From Cryoendolithus antarcticus (taxonomy: Eukaryota; Ascomycota; Dothideomycetes; Cladosporiales; Cladosporiaceae), in the NCBI GenBank assembly GCA_002077065.1, contig NAJO01000001.1, forward strand, positions 806,001 to 870,000: 64,000 nucleotides of DNA, read 5' to 3'. The notes beneath the pieces are model-generated. The model was not told where the DNA came from. It searched no databases and was given only the letters and a program-made list of their open reading frames with translations. Below are positions 34,715 to 45,524 of this stretch, piece after piece. The position numbers and the translations under genes were made by a program. Numbering within the stretch: position 1 is the stretch's first letter; each line of letters starts with the position of its first letter.

Positions 34715-34977
34715 TACGGCTGCGGTGAGCCGTCTGTCGAGAACGGCAAGCAAGTGACGTGTGGCAAGAAAGACCACCAGTGTGATAAGTGCCGATTGGC
34801 ATGGGTCGAGCAGCGAAACCGACGGGCTGCGAGGGAACGTCAGCAGGGGCTAGATTGGGGTGAAGCTGGAGAGCACGAAGCGTGGTGAGTGAACGCGACA
34901 TTATCAAGGGAGTGATCGATAATGGAAGCTAACCGTGAGTCAGGATGGCGGCGTCCATAGACGCGTACAGATCTTGA
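34715..34977 (+). CDS. Small zinc-ribbon-like protein, copy B (start not resolved)
   Basis: The exon runs to 34884 and the next is 34944-34977, joined by a phase-2 GTGAGT intron. It reads YGCGEPSVENGKQVTCGKKD, then HQCDKC and a basic helix, ending EAWMAASIDAYRS. This matches copy A at 30635-30947 in Cys spacing, downstream length and intron phase. I give 34715 only as the point where similarity begins. Upstream, this frame has no stop and no ATG back to 34433, immediately after the ankyrin stop codon. Therefore the start lies in an unrecognised upstream exon, is non-AUG, or the domain is a spliced or readthrough extension of the ankyrin protein. Confidence 0.55.
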
Positions 34978-35135
34978 GCGTTGTGAGCTGCTGGTTGCGC
35001 TGGCACGGCAGCCTCCTTCGTCAAAATGTTCGGGTCTCAGTGTTGTGAAGTGAGATTGCTGTTCATTGGATAATCCTGCATCAGGCAGGTAAGTCATGAA
35101 CATCGTGTTACACATTATCAATTCTTCATCAATCC

Positions 35136-37120
35136 TCATCGCCAGGGCACTCCAGCCACATACTTCCTCCCATGCACGCCCTTCACAGCTGCAGGCTCCG
35201 CAAATCTCGCCTGCTTGCCCGGACCGCGTCCACTGGAGTCTGATCTTCCTTCTGCACCAAAATACGCGTCTAGATCACTTCCACTTTGCCGGCCTGGCCT
35301 GCTGCTCTGGCTTGCATCACTCCTACGGCTCCGACTGTGGTCAAGTGGATGACCGATATCATCGTCATCCCGAACCGAGGATCCGCGGTGGTAAGGCCGA
35401 TCATCAGTTTCTGGGCGCGAGCCATGCCTGGAGTGGCGATGGGAGCTTTCGCCGCGGTGACTCTCGTCGAATCGAACGCTGCTCCGGCTCGGCGATGCGC
35501 TATAGGGCCGATCGGGAGGGTTGGGAATAGATGACGTGCGTAGACCGGACTGCGAGCCAACAGCGGAATCTCTGGCAGGCGGAGGTGGCATATCGCGCTT
35601 GTAGAGTGGCTGGGGATGCTTTGCGACTTGCGAGGCAAAGAGCGGAGAGGCGGAAGGTCCAAATGATGGGCCGATATTGTTGCGTACGTATTGAGGTGAC
35701 AGCGCTTGCGGGCTTTCGGCTGCACTCTCTGGCCTTGTCGCACCTTGGAAGTAATCGTCACCTTCATACTGCGTTGGCGTTGGCTCGTGACTTCGTGAGT
35801 GACGTAGATGCGAATTGTTCGAACTGTGAGAAGATACTCGATGCTGAGGAGCGGCAGCTGGAGGGTCGGCCTGTGGTGTGTACGTTGGTGTTCCGATGGC
35901 TCCCTCATCCCTGTCATCTGGTGTCATCTGATCCGACAGCCTCGACCCGTGCGCCGATCGCGAGCTACGCTGACGGCGATATGGTGGTCGGCCAGAGACA
36001 CGGTGCTCACGGTCTGATACAGGCGAAGCACCGCGAAAGTAGTTCTGCGGCACACTACGCCGCCGACGGTCACGATCGCGTGTCCGACTTCGTGATCGAC
36101 TACTATTCTTGCGATCGCGGTCACTGCTTATCCCAGGGATCCACATACTGGGACTTGCGACCTCGCGGACAACGTGTCCGATCGTGACTGCCGCTTCCTT
36201 ACCGCGCTCCATGATCGTCGGTCGCGGACTAGATGTAGGTCGCTTGCTGCCTCGGCGGACGATACTGGGCCGGCCATCGACATGTCGATACAGCGGATTG
36301 CGGAAGTATGCCAGCGCGGGACCTCGGGAATCCACACTTCCTTCGTCGTCTGAGTCCGCCCGCCGCACTGCAAGCTTTGATGATGCGCTCCCCGGCCGAT
36401 CGGCGTCACTCACGCGTTGCATCTCCTCCCGCTCAGCCTCCTTCCTAAGACGTTCCGACACACCTTCGTACCACGCCACCATGTGCTTATCCGGCTCTAG
36501 AGGAAAGCAAGCTCTGGGCAGAATCTTGGGAAACATTTCGCGAGTGACGGGATCCTTGACGTCGTACTTCCTGACTGCTTCCATCAAGAACGCAGAGTGC
36601 TCGTCGGGGCCAAGCAGCGTCTGGATCGTTTCAAACATGATCCAGCCTTCGGTCTTCAGGGCTGGCACAGTGGGCTCCGTGAAAGCTGTAGAATGCGACA
36701 AAGGCTGCAGAGAGTGCAGACAGCCTAGCGATTTGTAGATGAAGCCAATCGATACACCTGGAGTACCGAGAAAGAGTTGGTCATAGTTGCCACCAACATC
36801 GCGATAGAAGCTCGCGAGCTGATTTGGGGTCAAGTCAGGATTGTCAGACCGCTCAAATTGCTCATTCTATGGATTGAATCATCAGCTGATCTGTCTATAC
36901 ACACGGCTCGACCCTGCAGAGCAGATCTATCCCGACTCACTATAACGTTCTTCAGCCCGCTTAACAGTGCCTTCAGCTTATCCGTTGCTGTCTTGTCGGG
37001 CTTGAACAGGTATTGCCAATACTCCATCGCCTCGCGTTCCTCCGCCGACACCTCTTGCTCCATGTTTTGCATTCTCGATGGCGCTTTGGCGTCGCGTTGG
37101 CCGGCTGGAGTCGCGTCCAT
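35136..37120 (-). CDS. DUF7514-like protein with long Arg/Ser-rich tail
   Basis: Exons 37120-36941 and 36866-35136 give 636 residues; the donor is GTGAGT. The N-terminal quarter is ordered and matches a domain seen widely in filamentous fungi: MEYWQYLFKPDKTATDKLKA, LASFYRDVGGNYDQLFLGTP, GWIMFETIQTLLGPDEHSAF, then FPLEPDKHMVAWYEGVSERL. The remainder is low complexity with RS/RD-rich blocks (RDRKNSSRSRSRTRDRDRRR), many Pro/Ser/His residues and the tail GRKYVAGVPWR. Relatives have no known function. RS-rich tails are common in RNA-associated proteins, but this is only suggestive. The assignment to DUF7514 is from memory of the family's appearance. Confidence 0.8.
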
Positions 37121-38789
37121 CGTTGCGGTCCCCTGTTGAGTTGATTGTGCTCACGTGGTAGCGGCAGATTGTGTAGTAGCGATCATTGCATACAGTCGTG
37201 CATGCGGTCACTGGGACATGTCATCGGCGGCGTCAGCGCTCTATACAGGTAGATGAGCTTAAGGTTAGCCAAATGTCGAGAACGATACAGCCCTACCATG
37301 TCGTGCAGGTGAAGCCCGGGGTTGCACGAGCTGAGCTTCGACGTCATCCGTCCCACGTTCAGATCATCAGACGTCCTCTGGTGTCTAAGTAAAGATGTAT
37401 CTTTCCCACAAAGAGGCACGCATTGAGTACTTGCGAGAGACAGTGGCGAGTGAAGTTCACGCAAGAGCAACGACGGATTTGAATGCCTCTTGCATTCTGT
37501 ACGGCTGCTACCATGGCGACATGGCGGCTATCAACTTCCTTGACCACCAAGAAGCCCACCAAGCACTTCACTCAGATCAAGCGCTACCTCGTCGACGAGC
37601 GCGAGCCTTGTTCCTGCCTGCGTGTGCCCTGGTATAGAATTATGTGTTCCCGCGCGCAGGTAGCGAGACGAAGTATCTCGCATTCCCGCTAATGTATAGC
37701 GAGACGATAGTCGTTCTTTCGTTCGCCCATGGACAGCCGCACGGGCAAGGATTGGAGCCTTCCTGGGATCGAACACTGCCATGCTACATCGGCAAGCCCT
37801 CGCGGCCACAGCCAATTGCACTACACTGCCATCGAGCATCAGTACGAGCAAAGACCATCTCTAGCACATGGCAATGCGACGGTGTCATACTGCTCAACAG
37901 GCAGCCTGTTACCGTGAATAGACACGCGGCAGGAAGCTCACAGCTCTCTCACGCGCTGTAGCGATTGTAGCTGCGTGGCCGCTCTTTCATGTCGAGACGA
38001 GAAACGACATTTGTTCGCTCACACACTACGAGACGCATAGCGTTCACTACCTCTAGTCGAGCCCGACCGTGCGGTCGAGAAATGTTAGCAAGCTTCCCAC
38101 CGAGCTCTCGGAGAACCAGCGGTATCCCTTCAAATGCGACGAGAAGCAGACGTCAGAGGTAATCAAGGAGACTGCAACTTCCCAGGTAGGTCTCTATGCA
38201 GTGTTTTAAGCCTATCTCTGGTCATAGCCAAACAGATCATCCGTACATGACAGGCCTATGGTCTACGGCAGTGGTGCTTGAAGCCGGCGTCCGTCTCGGT
38301 ATCGATCTGCATCTCCAAGGCCTTGTTTCCGCTCTGGCTGCGGAGGAATGCGGACGAGTGATGCAGGCAGGTGCCCAAACCTTCAGAGTGAGCTCTCGCT
38401 CGTCTGCAGCGAGACGGTGTGGACCGGCTTTGCGCTTATCGGCGAACAGACAAAACGTGACTTCTTGTTCGCTGGTCCACGGCGAGACATCCAGGATGTT
38501 GCGGTACAGGATACGACAGGCTCACCCAACCTCGTCTCGCGGACGAATGGTGGCCGTCAGGTGTCGTATGCTCGATCACTAGAGCCTCAGCATGCGTCTA
38601 ATCGCAGACGCAGGATGAGCAGAGACGCGAGCGCTCGCAGCATAAATTATCTGCTTTGGAGCGGAGGAAAGCTTGCCAGGGCCAGACTATCGAGTCGCAA
38701 TCTTTCGGGATCCTGGAATTGAGGTCTGAGGGCCGTAGTCATGTCCTCAGGTAAGAGCTTCCTCGCGAGGGCTAGAAAGTATGTTGGGC
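37121..38789. other. Region with unresolved coding-like stretches
   Basis: Several plus-strand frames look better than chance but do not join by clean introns. They are 37395-37637 (MYLSHKEARIEYLRETVASE) and a stretch near 38090-38180 (KLPTELSENQRYPFKCDEKQ, ending at a GTAGGT donor-like site). A third is 38348-38722, which contains TVWTGFALIGEQTKRDFLFA and a basic C-terminal part. They may be exons of one gene or remains of a decayed one. No family is recognised. Confidence 0.3.
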
Positions 38790-40352
38790 TCACTGCGCCT
38801 TCTTCTCCCTCCCCAACTCTGCTTTCGTCCTCCTGCCCTCCAATTCTCCTCTCACCAACGCGGCCAACCCCAAGCTCCCTTCCATCAGCGCCAGAACATG
38901 TCCCGCCCACCAGATATGCTGCACCCCGAACGCACAGCTCTCGTATTCGAACTTCCACTTCTCCTCTCCAGCGTCCCACCACGCGCTCAACAGACCCGCA
39001 TTACCCAAGAACTCGCCCATCATACTCCGCACGGTGATTTCTCGAATTCCGTTGCCGCGATCCCAGTCGATAGGACTGTGCTGGAGGTGGGTATTGTTAG
39101 GGCGAAGCGAGAGACGGGGCCGGAAGAAGGGCTCGGTCGTCCAGTCCGAGGTCTCCGGATGTGAGTAGTGGAAAGTGTCGCAGCCTTCGTGGTCGTGGCC
39201 ATCGAGGATCAGGGCTGAGGATCCTGCTGCCATGAGACCGTTGAGGACTGCTTCGCTAGAGGACGACGAGAGGAGGTTCTGTTCACGGATGCCGCCACCT
39301 TCTGTTGCGGAGAAGTGATCTGTGAAGGGCTTGTCGGTGCAGTGGGAGGAGGTTTTGTGGAGAGGGATGTGGGTCAAGAGGATGGTACCAGTATTCGCGA
39401 GCGGCTTCGAGAGCGAGCTGACCGGGAGGGTGGAGGAGAGAAAGTCCCAAGTGTCCTTCTGGAGCTCTGTGTGCAGTGCCGGCGAGTCCAAGTTCATCGA
39501 GTTGAGCACCACCAGTCGTAGCTCTGGAGTCGATAAAGCCTCCAACGGCGATCGGACAGTGGTCGAAGTCGTCTCATTACTCCCACCCTTCTCAGACAAC
39601 CTAAACATCACCTCCCAGTTCACCTCCCCAAAGCCCTCCTCCCACCTCTTCAACCTCGACTCATCCAGATCCCCAGCGTACCCAACATCATGATTGCCCG
39701 CCAAAGATATGATCCTCCTTTCCCAGCCCTCAAACCCCTCCTCCACGCTGCCCTTCCCTATCAATTCTGTGCTAACCATCTCACTACCCCTGAACACAGT
39801 CCCCCAGAACCTCTGCTTCCGCTTCTCAAACTCCTCATCGTCGATCCACTGACTACCCAACAAATCCCCAAGAACAACAGTATGCGTAGGTCCAGTCCAC
39901 CAGCTTATCATCCAATAAATGTGCGCTAGAAATCGATCATTCCCCCAAAGATCCAACTGCTTTCTCCACCTCCTCCCTAGCCTACCTGCCACACCTTTCG
40001 CTCCCTGCTCTCGCCATACCGTTTCCAGCTCATAGTCAGGCACACTACTCCCTCCCTCCAGCTGCGGGTCTGCCAGACATAGCAGTCTGAACGGCGCTGT
40101 TTCTGCTGCGCGACCTGGTTGCTCGGAGCCGGGGAGATGGCAGGCTAGTTCGGAGGGGACGGCTGGGGGAAAGGAGCAGTCGTAGAGGAAAGGGTAGGTA
40201 TAGATCCAGGTTAGGCCTATGAGGGTTGGGGGCAGGAGGAAGCGGAAGAGCTGCCAGAGGAGGGGGGCGAGGCGCATTGGGGAGACAGTAGACAAGGTTT
40301 GGGGAATGGGCGATGATCGAGAGAGGACTCTAGCAAATATAGGTCTAGTCAT
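38790..40352 (-). CDS. Ted1/Cdc1-like calcineurin-type phosphoesterase
   Basis: Metallophosphoesterase of the ER, in the family of yeast Ted1 and Cdc1 and animal PGAP5, which trim the GPI-anchor glycan before ER exit. Single exon, 520 residues. An N-terminal membrane segment (LLWQLFRFLLPPTLIGLTWI) precedes the catalytic domain. Metal-binding motifs follow in order: LLCLADPQLEG, VVLGDLLGSQW, SLAGNHDVGY, ILLTHIPLH and LILDGHDHEGC. A hydrophobic C-terminal stretch (WWAGHVLALMEGSLGLAALV) may be a second membrane anchor. All expected Asp, Asn and His ligands appear to be present. The first ATG (40352) adds 25 residues before MRLAPLLWQLF, so the true start is uncertain. Confidence 0.88.
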   Translation of the reverse strand: MTRPIFARVLSRSSPIPQTLSTVSPMRLAPLLWQLFRFLLPPTLIGLTWIYTYPFLYDCSFPPAVPSELACHLPGSEQPGRAAETAPFRLLCLADPQLEGGSSVPDYELETVWREQGAKGVAGRLGRRWRKQLDLWGNDRFLAHIYWMISWWTGPTHTVVLGDLLGSQWIDDEEFEKRKQRFWGTVFRGSEMVSTELIGKGSVEEGFEGWERRIISLAGNHDVGYAGDLDESRLKRWEEGFGEVNWEVMFRLSEKGGSNETTSTTVRSPLEALSTPELRLVVLNSMNLDSPALHTELQKDTWDFLSSTLPVSSLSKPLANTGTILLTHIPLHKTSSHCTDKPFTDHFSATEGGGIREQNLLSSSSSEAVLNGLMAAGSSALILDGHDHEGCDTFHYSHPETSDWTTEPFFRPRLSLRPNNTHLQHSPIDWDRGNGIREITVRSMMGEFLGNAGLLSAWWDAGEEKWKFEYESCAFGVQHIWWAGHVLALMEGSLGLAALVRGELEGRRTKAELGREKKAQ

Positions 40353-40571
40353 GTAGGTTGTAGGTCAAGAAGAGGCAATGTCGGCCTCGGGCATGATTCG
40401 GTCATGGTCACATATGGGTATCACGAAGACGCGAACGCGAACAAGGGTGCTAAGACGATGAGCTCAATTCTGTACACTGCATACGGCCATACTACGATCT
40501 CGCGACCACAGCCTATATGCTTGCGTCCTCGACTCCAGTCCCTACTCAACAGCTCTCCCCTCCACAACCAT

Positions 40572-41437
40572 CTACCAATACTGCGCCTTCACGAAATCCG
40601 CCATCGTCTTCGGCTCACCCTCATAGTTGTGCGCGCCATCCGTACTTTCATGAATATCATGCCCATGTCCGTGATCTCCATGGCCATGCGCATCTTCCGT
40701 CGGACCAACATACTCCATCTTATACACACTGCCACACTCCGGGCACCGCTCCACGGGCCTATCCCTTGACGTCGTTAACCAGATCACCACATGCGTGTCC
40801 ACCGGGTAGCCAGTGCAGCCGAGATACTGCTCGTCGCCGTAGGACTTGACCGTGATGGGGTCTTCGAGCGTGCCCTTTCTCGAGGCGTCCAAGGGGCGCA
40901 TGTCGAAGATGTCCACGCCTTGCATCTTACCGAGAATTTCGAGACGCTCGAGACCGGTGGCTTGTTCGAGATCGGTGGGGATGACACCGGGAGGGGCGCC
41001 AGGGGGAAGGAGATCGTGTTCGGACTCGATTTCTGGGAACTGTATGAGATTCGGCGAGCATGCCTGGCGTACGAAGTGTAACACATACCCTCGAATTTCT
41101 TCACGTGTTTGCTGGGCTCGCCAGATGCTGGCGTGCTGTGTTTTGCATCGACTGCATAGAGTGTGGTCAGCTTCTCGTCTTAATGCTGGCCCAATTGCGC
41201 ACCCCTAGCCGTCCTCTCCACCCCGATACACCCCCACCTTGGCCAGATCGCCATCGCATCCCCTCTTCCAGGTCGCTCTCATGTATTCGCCCCTCCGACA
41301 ACCTCATTGACCGGCACATCACTCCAGGGAAGATACTCACACCTCCTCACACTGCTCACAAAGCTTCGCACAGGCGCAACGGGGCGGACAGCAATGCTGC
41401 TCCGCGCAACAGCGGTGACAGCACGACGGGCGAACAT
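40572..41437 (-). CDS. COX4: Cytochrome c oxidase subunit 4 (mammalian COX5B type)
   Basis: Nuclear-encoded zinc-binding subunit of mitochondrial complex IV. Exons 41437-41341, 41151-41089 and 41032-40572 give 206 residues. Exon 1 is a clear mitochondrial presequence (MFARRAVTAVARSSIAVRPV), rich in Arg and Ala without acidic residues. The mature part has LERLEILGKMQGVDIFDMRP, then YLGCTGYPVDTHVVIW and VERCPECGSVYKMEYVG, which supply the zinc-site Cys residues. The His/Gly/Asp-rich tail (HGHGDHGHGHD) and the C-terminal FVKAQYW are longer than the yeast protein's end. Splice donors are GTGAGT and GTATGT. Confidence 0.92.
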
Positions 41438-41812
41438 ATCGGCGGTGGGTGTGGTGGTGTATGTACTGGATAGCAGACGTGACCCTGTCCAGCCAAGAGG
41501 TTGTGCATTGGGGGAGCTTGCACGGGAAGAGCCGGGACCTGGAATGGCGCCTGACTTGATGCCCGAGGCGCATGACCTTCAGCTGTAGAGAAACCCTCTG
41601 GACACACTGGCAACAGCGCGAAAGATTGCCAGTGCAACACGCTGGCGATCAATATGATACAGTACATTTCCCTATGCAGCTCTAAAGCTACAATGTCCGA
41701 CATCAATAGATACTCACGCCCCAACGCCATCGCTGAACCCCAAGACGCACTCCTCTACCCGACTATATCACCGTCATTGCGACTGCGCCCCACGACTAAT
41801 ACACCCTGACCA
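41438..41812. other. Intergenic, no supported gene
   Basis: 375 bases holding the promoter of COX4 and the 3' end of the next minus-strand gene. No element identified. Confidence 0.45.
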
Positions 41813-44632
41813 CTAGGTGCCATAGTGTATCATCGGCCAGGTCGCCCCCTCTCCGCTAGTCCCTGAGGTAGGCATCTGCATCTCTCCAAACGCGTACCTC
41901 TGCCCTCCAATGCCAGCTGCAACTCCATTACTCAATCCTCCAAGGCCATTCGCTTCACCGTTCTGAACCTGCTGCCCCGAGCTGTCAGGCGCCATGTTCC
42001 CGACCAGATTCTCTGCAAAGGTGCGCCAGGCCATTTGTCCGGAAAGTTGCGCCGTGCTGCCGCTTGAGTGCGGTGAATGGATGGGGTACGTTGGGTTGTA
42101 GGATGGGTATTGCGGCTGCTGTTGTTGCTGCTGCTGCTGCTGTTGTTGTTGTTGTTGCTGCTGGGCGAGAGCAGCTTGCGCGGCGAGATGAGGCTGTAGC
42201 ACAGGCTTGGAGTCCTGTGGTGTGTAAGGTGTGGGCGTGGAGTAGTGAGAGGTGTATGAGGGCAGCGAGGCAGATTGATTGTAGTTGTGGTAGGTCGGGG
42301 TTGTGGACTCTTGTGGCAACAGTGGTGGAGGTTGTGGAGCATAGCCGTTGCTTTGATGGGCGTGCGATGATGCGGGTTGGCCGTTCGCAGGCGGATCGTA
42401 TGCGCCGTCGTACGGCTGACCCATGTGAGAGGGTTGTGGGGCGGGAGCGGGTCTGAATCGCTCGAGCTGTTGGTGCTGTTGTGATGGAGACAGCTCGTGG
42501 CGACTTGCGCCCTCATTCGCGGATGCGACAGCTGCCATGGCGGTCTTGGCCACGAGGTGCTGTTGGATCTTGCTCAGGCTCTCTTCGACAATCTTGCCAA
42601 TGGCGTTTTGCAGCTTTGGCCCGGTGCCGAGTAGTTGACCTAGCTCACCAAGAACGCTCATCCAGCCTTGCATATCTTGCCGCAGGCTGGTCAGGTTTGC
42701 GTTGGTCAAGGTATCTCGACGCTCAGTGTAAGTGAAAAGCGTCGTGAAGATCGCAGCAATGTTGTCCATATTGGAGTACATTGTCTGATCCAGACTCTTG
42801 AGCATTCGAAGCTGCTTCGCCACAGATAGCAATCTCGCGCTTGCCTCGAGGCAGGCATCGAGGTTATCACTCATAGCCTGTGGGCTCGGGCTGCGACACA
42901 GCGCTGGGTGATGGATGAGAAGTTGACAGCTCTGAGCGGAGAACTCGAGGTACAACGCCGAGACTCGATCCTGATGTCTTGTTCTCGGCCCACCAGATAG
43001 CTCAGGCGGAAACGAAGCGACACACGCCTTGAGATCTTGCGATAGCTCTCGAACGCTCGCCTCGTACTGCTTCCGAGCATGTGTCGGCGACCGAATGTTA
43101 TAGATGGAGCTGTACACTTTCATCATCACACGCGTGAGCTCCATTCCATACCTGCCAGCTGCCCACGAGCACTTCCGCCAGGAGTCTAGATCACTCTCTT
43201 CAGGCAGGTTGTCATCCGAGATCTCAGGGATCTCGATGTCAAAGTCCTCAAGACGGAAGGGCATCGGTCGGCCGAGCTTGCCGGAGATATTGACATGTAC
43301 CACGATAAGCGTCCAGAACGTGCGTTGCCGCATTTGAATGACGTGCGGATCATACTTAGACATGTTTGTTTGCCATGCGTTGGCGCTGCGATGGAGACCG
43401 AGCTCGACTGCCAGGCCGAGCACGGTATTGGTGAACATCCACGCCGCAGCAGGCCGAGGGAAGTTGCGTAGATGCGTGCAGATGAGTGTCAAGGCTTGCA
43501 TATCCTGCAGCGTGTGTCCCTTGATTAGCTGCGGGATGAATGAGATCGCGTAGTGCCAGTGCGCGTAATTCTGTGCTCGAGGTGGATCGACATTCCGTGC
43601 CGTGTACTGATATTCCAAGATCGCCATCACACCGTGCACCATAACACGCTCTGCAATCGTTGGCTGATATGATTGGTGGTAGATGTTCTCCAACAAGCGA
43701 TGGAAATCAGGCTTGTGCAGCACAGGAATGAAAGGCTGACAGGATCCGAAGAACCATTCAGCGTACTGTCTGCCGGTTTCCCATGGCGGCAGTGGAGGAG
43801 CATCGACCTTGACTCCGCCGAATGCATGGTCGATGAAGTTTTGGTATGAGGCGCCAGAGTTGGGCGACTCGTCTTCCTTAGGCATGTACTCGGCCAGATC
43901 GACCTTGGCACCGAAGAGCGAGATGCAAGTACCTTCGATCGGACTGAGCCAGTTGTTGCCAGAAGATACGCCGAGGTAGTTGTCGCCAATGCAGCCAGCG
44001 CGGAAGTCAGCAAGTAGACTGGGTTGTATTGATACCTTGTCCGATGTGCCATTTTGAGCGGGATGACCATGATCATCCGCATGAGAAGGCTGGAGACCGG
44101 CCCATGTGTCCCTATCACCCGATCGCGGGTTCGGGGCAGAGCCATAATAAGACGACGCGAGCGCAGGCGCAGGCGCATACCCGTTCGATACACCAGGCTG
44201 ATCAATCGGCTCGATCTTGTTGTCCCTCATCTGCTGCTGTAAGGTAGCAACCCATTGCTTCAGCGCAGTGTTTTCGTTCTCCAGCTTCTCAGTATGTCCT
44301 CGACTTCGCGCAGCTCCAGAGATGCGATCGGTGGTCGTGCATTCGGTGTTGTTCTGCAGACAAGGCGAACACCCGCCAGGTCGTGCATCACAGCGGATCT
44401 TCCTCAACTTACACCGATCGCACGCCTGTCCAGTCCGGGTGCTCGCTGCAGCGTTGCTCGCGCGTTTCTTGCTGCTCCCACCTGTCGTCGAGGGCTGGGA
44501 GTCCTCATGATACGGGAATGTGGGCGCGTCGTCGCCGTTCCCGTACGTGTCAAGACGTTGCAGCTTCGCACTGTTCGATGCTGCGCCGTCAAGACCAGCC
44601 TCGTCTCCAGTGCGCTTGTGAGGCGCCATCAT
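41813..44632 (-). CDS. Zn2Cys6 transcription factor with polyglutamine tract
   Basis: Nuclear regulator of 939 residues in one exon. The binuclear cluster near residue 70 reads QACDRCKLRKIRCDARPGGC followed by SPCLQNNTEC. A coiled coil (EKLENENTALKQWVATLQQQ) is the probable dimerisation element. The central region (about residues 285-610) contains the fungal-specific transcription factor domain, with GRQYAEWFFGSCQPFIPVLH, LALTLICTHLRNF-type blocks and GLHRSANAW. The C-terminal third is Gln/Pro/Ser-rich, with a run of 16 Gln encoded by mixed CAG/CAA at 42116-42163. The start could be either of two adjacent ATGs. The gene is divergent from CGI121 across 278 bases. The regulated pathway is unknown. 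Confidence 0.92.
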   Translation of the reverse strand: MMAPHKRTGDEAGLDGAASNSAKLQRLDTYGNGDDAPTFPYHEDSQPSTTGGSSKKRASNAAASTRTGQACDRCKLRKIRCDARPGGCSPCLQNNTECTTTDRISGAARSRGHTEKLENENTALKQWVATLQQQMRDNKIEPIDQPGVSNGYAPAPALASSYYGSAPNPRSGDRDTWAGLQPSHADDHGHPAQNGTSDKVSIQPSLLADFRAGCIGDNYLGVSSGNNWLSPIEGTCISLFGAKVDLAEYMPKEDESPNSGASYQNFIDHAFGGVKVDAPPLPPWETGRQYAEWFFGSCQPFIPVLHKPDFHRLLENIYHQSYQPTIAERVMVHGVMAILEYQYTARNVDPPRAQNYAHWHYAISFIPQLIKGHTLQDMQALTLICTHLRNFPRPAAAWMFTNTVLGLAVELGLHRSANAWQTNMSKYDPHVIQMRQRTFWTLIVVHVNISGKLGRPMPFRLEDFDIEIPEISDDNLPEESDLDSWRKCSWAAGRYGMELTRVMMKVYSSIYNIRSPTHARKQYEASVRELSQDLKACVASFPPELSGGPRTRHQDRVSALYLEFSAQSCQLLIHHPALCRSPSPQAMSDNLDACLEASARLLSVAKQLRMLKSLDQTMYSNMDNIAAIFTTLFTYTERRDTLTNANLTSLRQDMQGWMSVLGELGQLLGTGPKLQNAIGKIVEESLSKIQQHLVAKTAMAAVASANEGASRHELSPSQQHQQLERFRPAPAPQPSHMGQPYDGAYDPPANGQPASSHAHQSNGYAPQPPPLLPQESTTPTYHNYNQSASLPSYTSHYSTPTPYTPQDSKPVLQPHLAAQAALAQQQQQQQQQQQQQQQQPQYPSYNPTYPIHSPHSSGSTAQLSGQMAWRTFAENLVGNMAPDSSGQQVQNGEANGLGGLSNGVAAGIGGQRYAFGEMQMPTSGTSGEGATWPMIHYGT
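42116..42163 (-). repeat. CAG/CAA repeat encoding 16 glutamines
   Basis: 48 bases of CTG/TTG on the plus strand, read as CAG and CAA on the coding strand, inside the Zn2Cys6 factor. The codon mix (9 CAG, 7 CAA) suggests an old rather than freshly expanded tract. Confidence 0.95.
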
Positions 44633-44910
44633 CGGCCACCAATGCGTACGGGAAGTGCAGTGGAAGTTGCCGTCGACGTCTCAATGCTTGGCTGAGAGGT
44701 CGCGACTCGCATTGGCTATGTGGGGCCGAGATTGATCGTCCACTCCGTCCCGGCAGTCACTGAAGCAATGCCGGGACATTGACTTTACTTTACTCCAATC
44801 AGCGTTCACCCATTGGATACATGTCAAGATACACACACTAAATCCGAGCACGAACGCGGAAGCAGCCTGGCTTCTGGTTCAGATTCAACGACATTGTCCC
44901 AGTGGCCGCG

Positions 44911-45524
44911 ATGGAGAGCATCACTGTTCCTCACCTGCCGGCACACACGCTTCACGTGGGCCTCTTCAAGGACGTAAAGAATGCAACCTTCCTCCGTCAG
45001 CAGCTGCTCGATATTAACACCGATTTCCAATACGCGTTCGCAGATGCCAGCATGGTTGCATCGCGACAGGCTGTCATTGCGGCATGCTCTCGCGCGATCG
45101 ACGACTCGATCTTCGGTAGGATGAAGACTCGTAATCTGCATTCTGAGATCGTATTCGCGCTGTCTGCGATCAGCAACGTGAGCGACTTCGACTTGTGGCG
45201 ATACTTGCTTCTACGATGTTGACTTGTTCGTAGATATCAGAATCCTTCCGCCGCATGGGCATTCAGGACACGACAAAGCATGTGCTCGCGATCAAGGTGC
45301 TCGACGAATCCCTCACTGCAACGCAAGTCCACGCATTTCTTGGAGAACATGTCCATGGCACCGTGGTAGCTTTCACTGACGAGGAGCTATCGTCGATGCA
45401 AGACGTGCCAAGGATCCGCAAGATCTATAAGCTACCTCCTGCTGGCAAGGACGAGAATGCCAAGTCGCTGAGCAAGACTGATGAGGCTATCGTGATTGGA
45501 AGTATGGCTCTACGCGGCTCCTGA
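44911..45524 (+). CDS. CGI121: KEOPS (EKC) complex subunit CGI121
   Basis: Subunit of the KEOPS complex that makes the t6A modification in ANN-decoding tRNAs; the human counterpart is TPRKB. Exons 44911-45177 and 45234-45524 give 185 residues, which is the usual size. The start MESITVPHLPAHTLHVGLFK is followed by DVKNATFLRQQLLDINTDFQ and FADASMVASRQAVIAACSRA. The exon junction reads ALSAISN-ISESFRRMGIQD. The end contains VLAIKVLDESLTATQVHAFL. The whole pattern matches the family. It shares a short divergent upstream region with the polyQ transcription factor. Confidence 0.92.
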
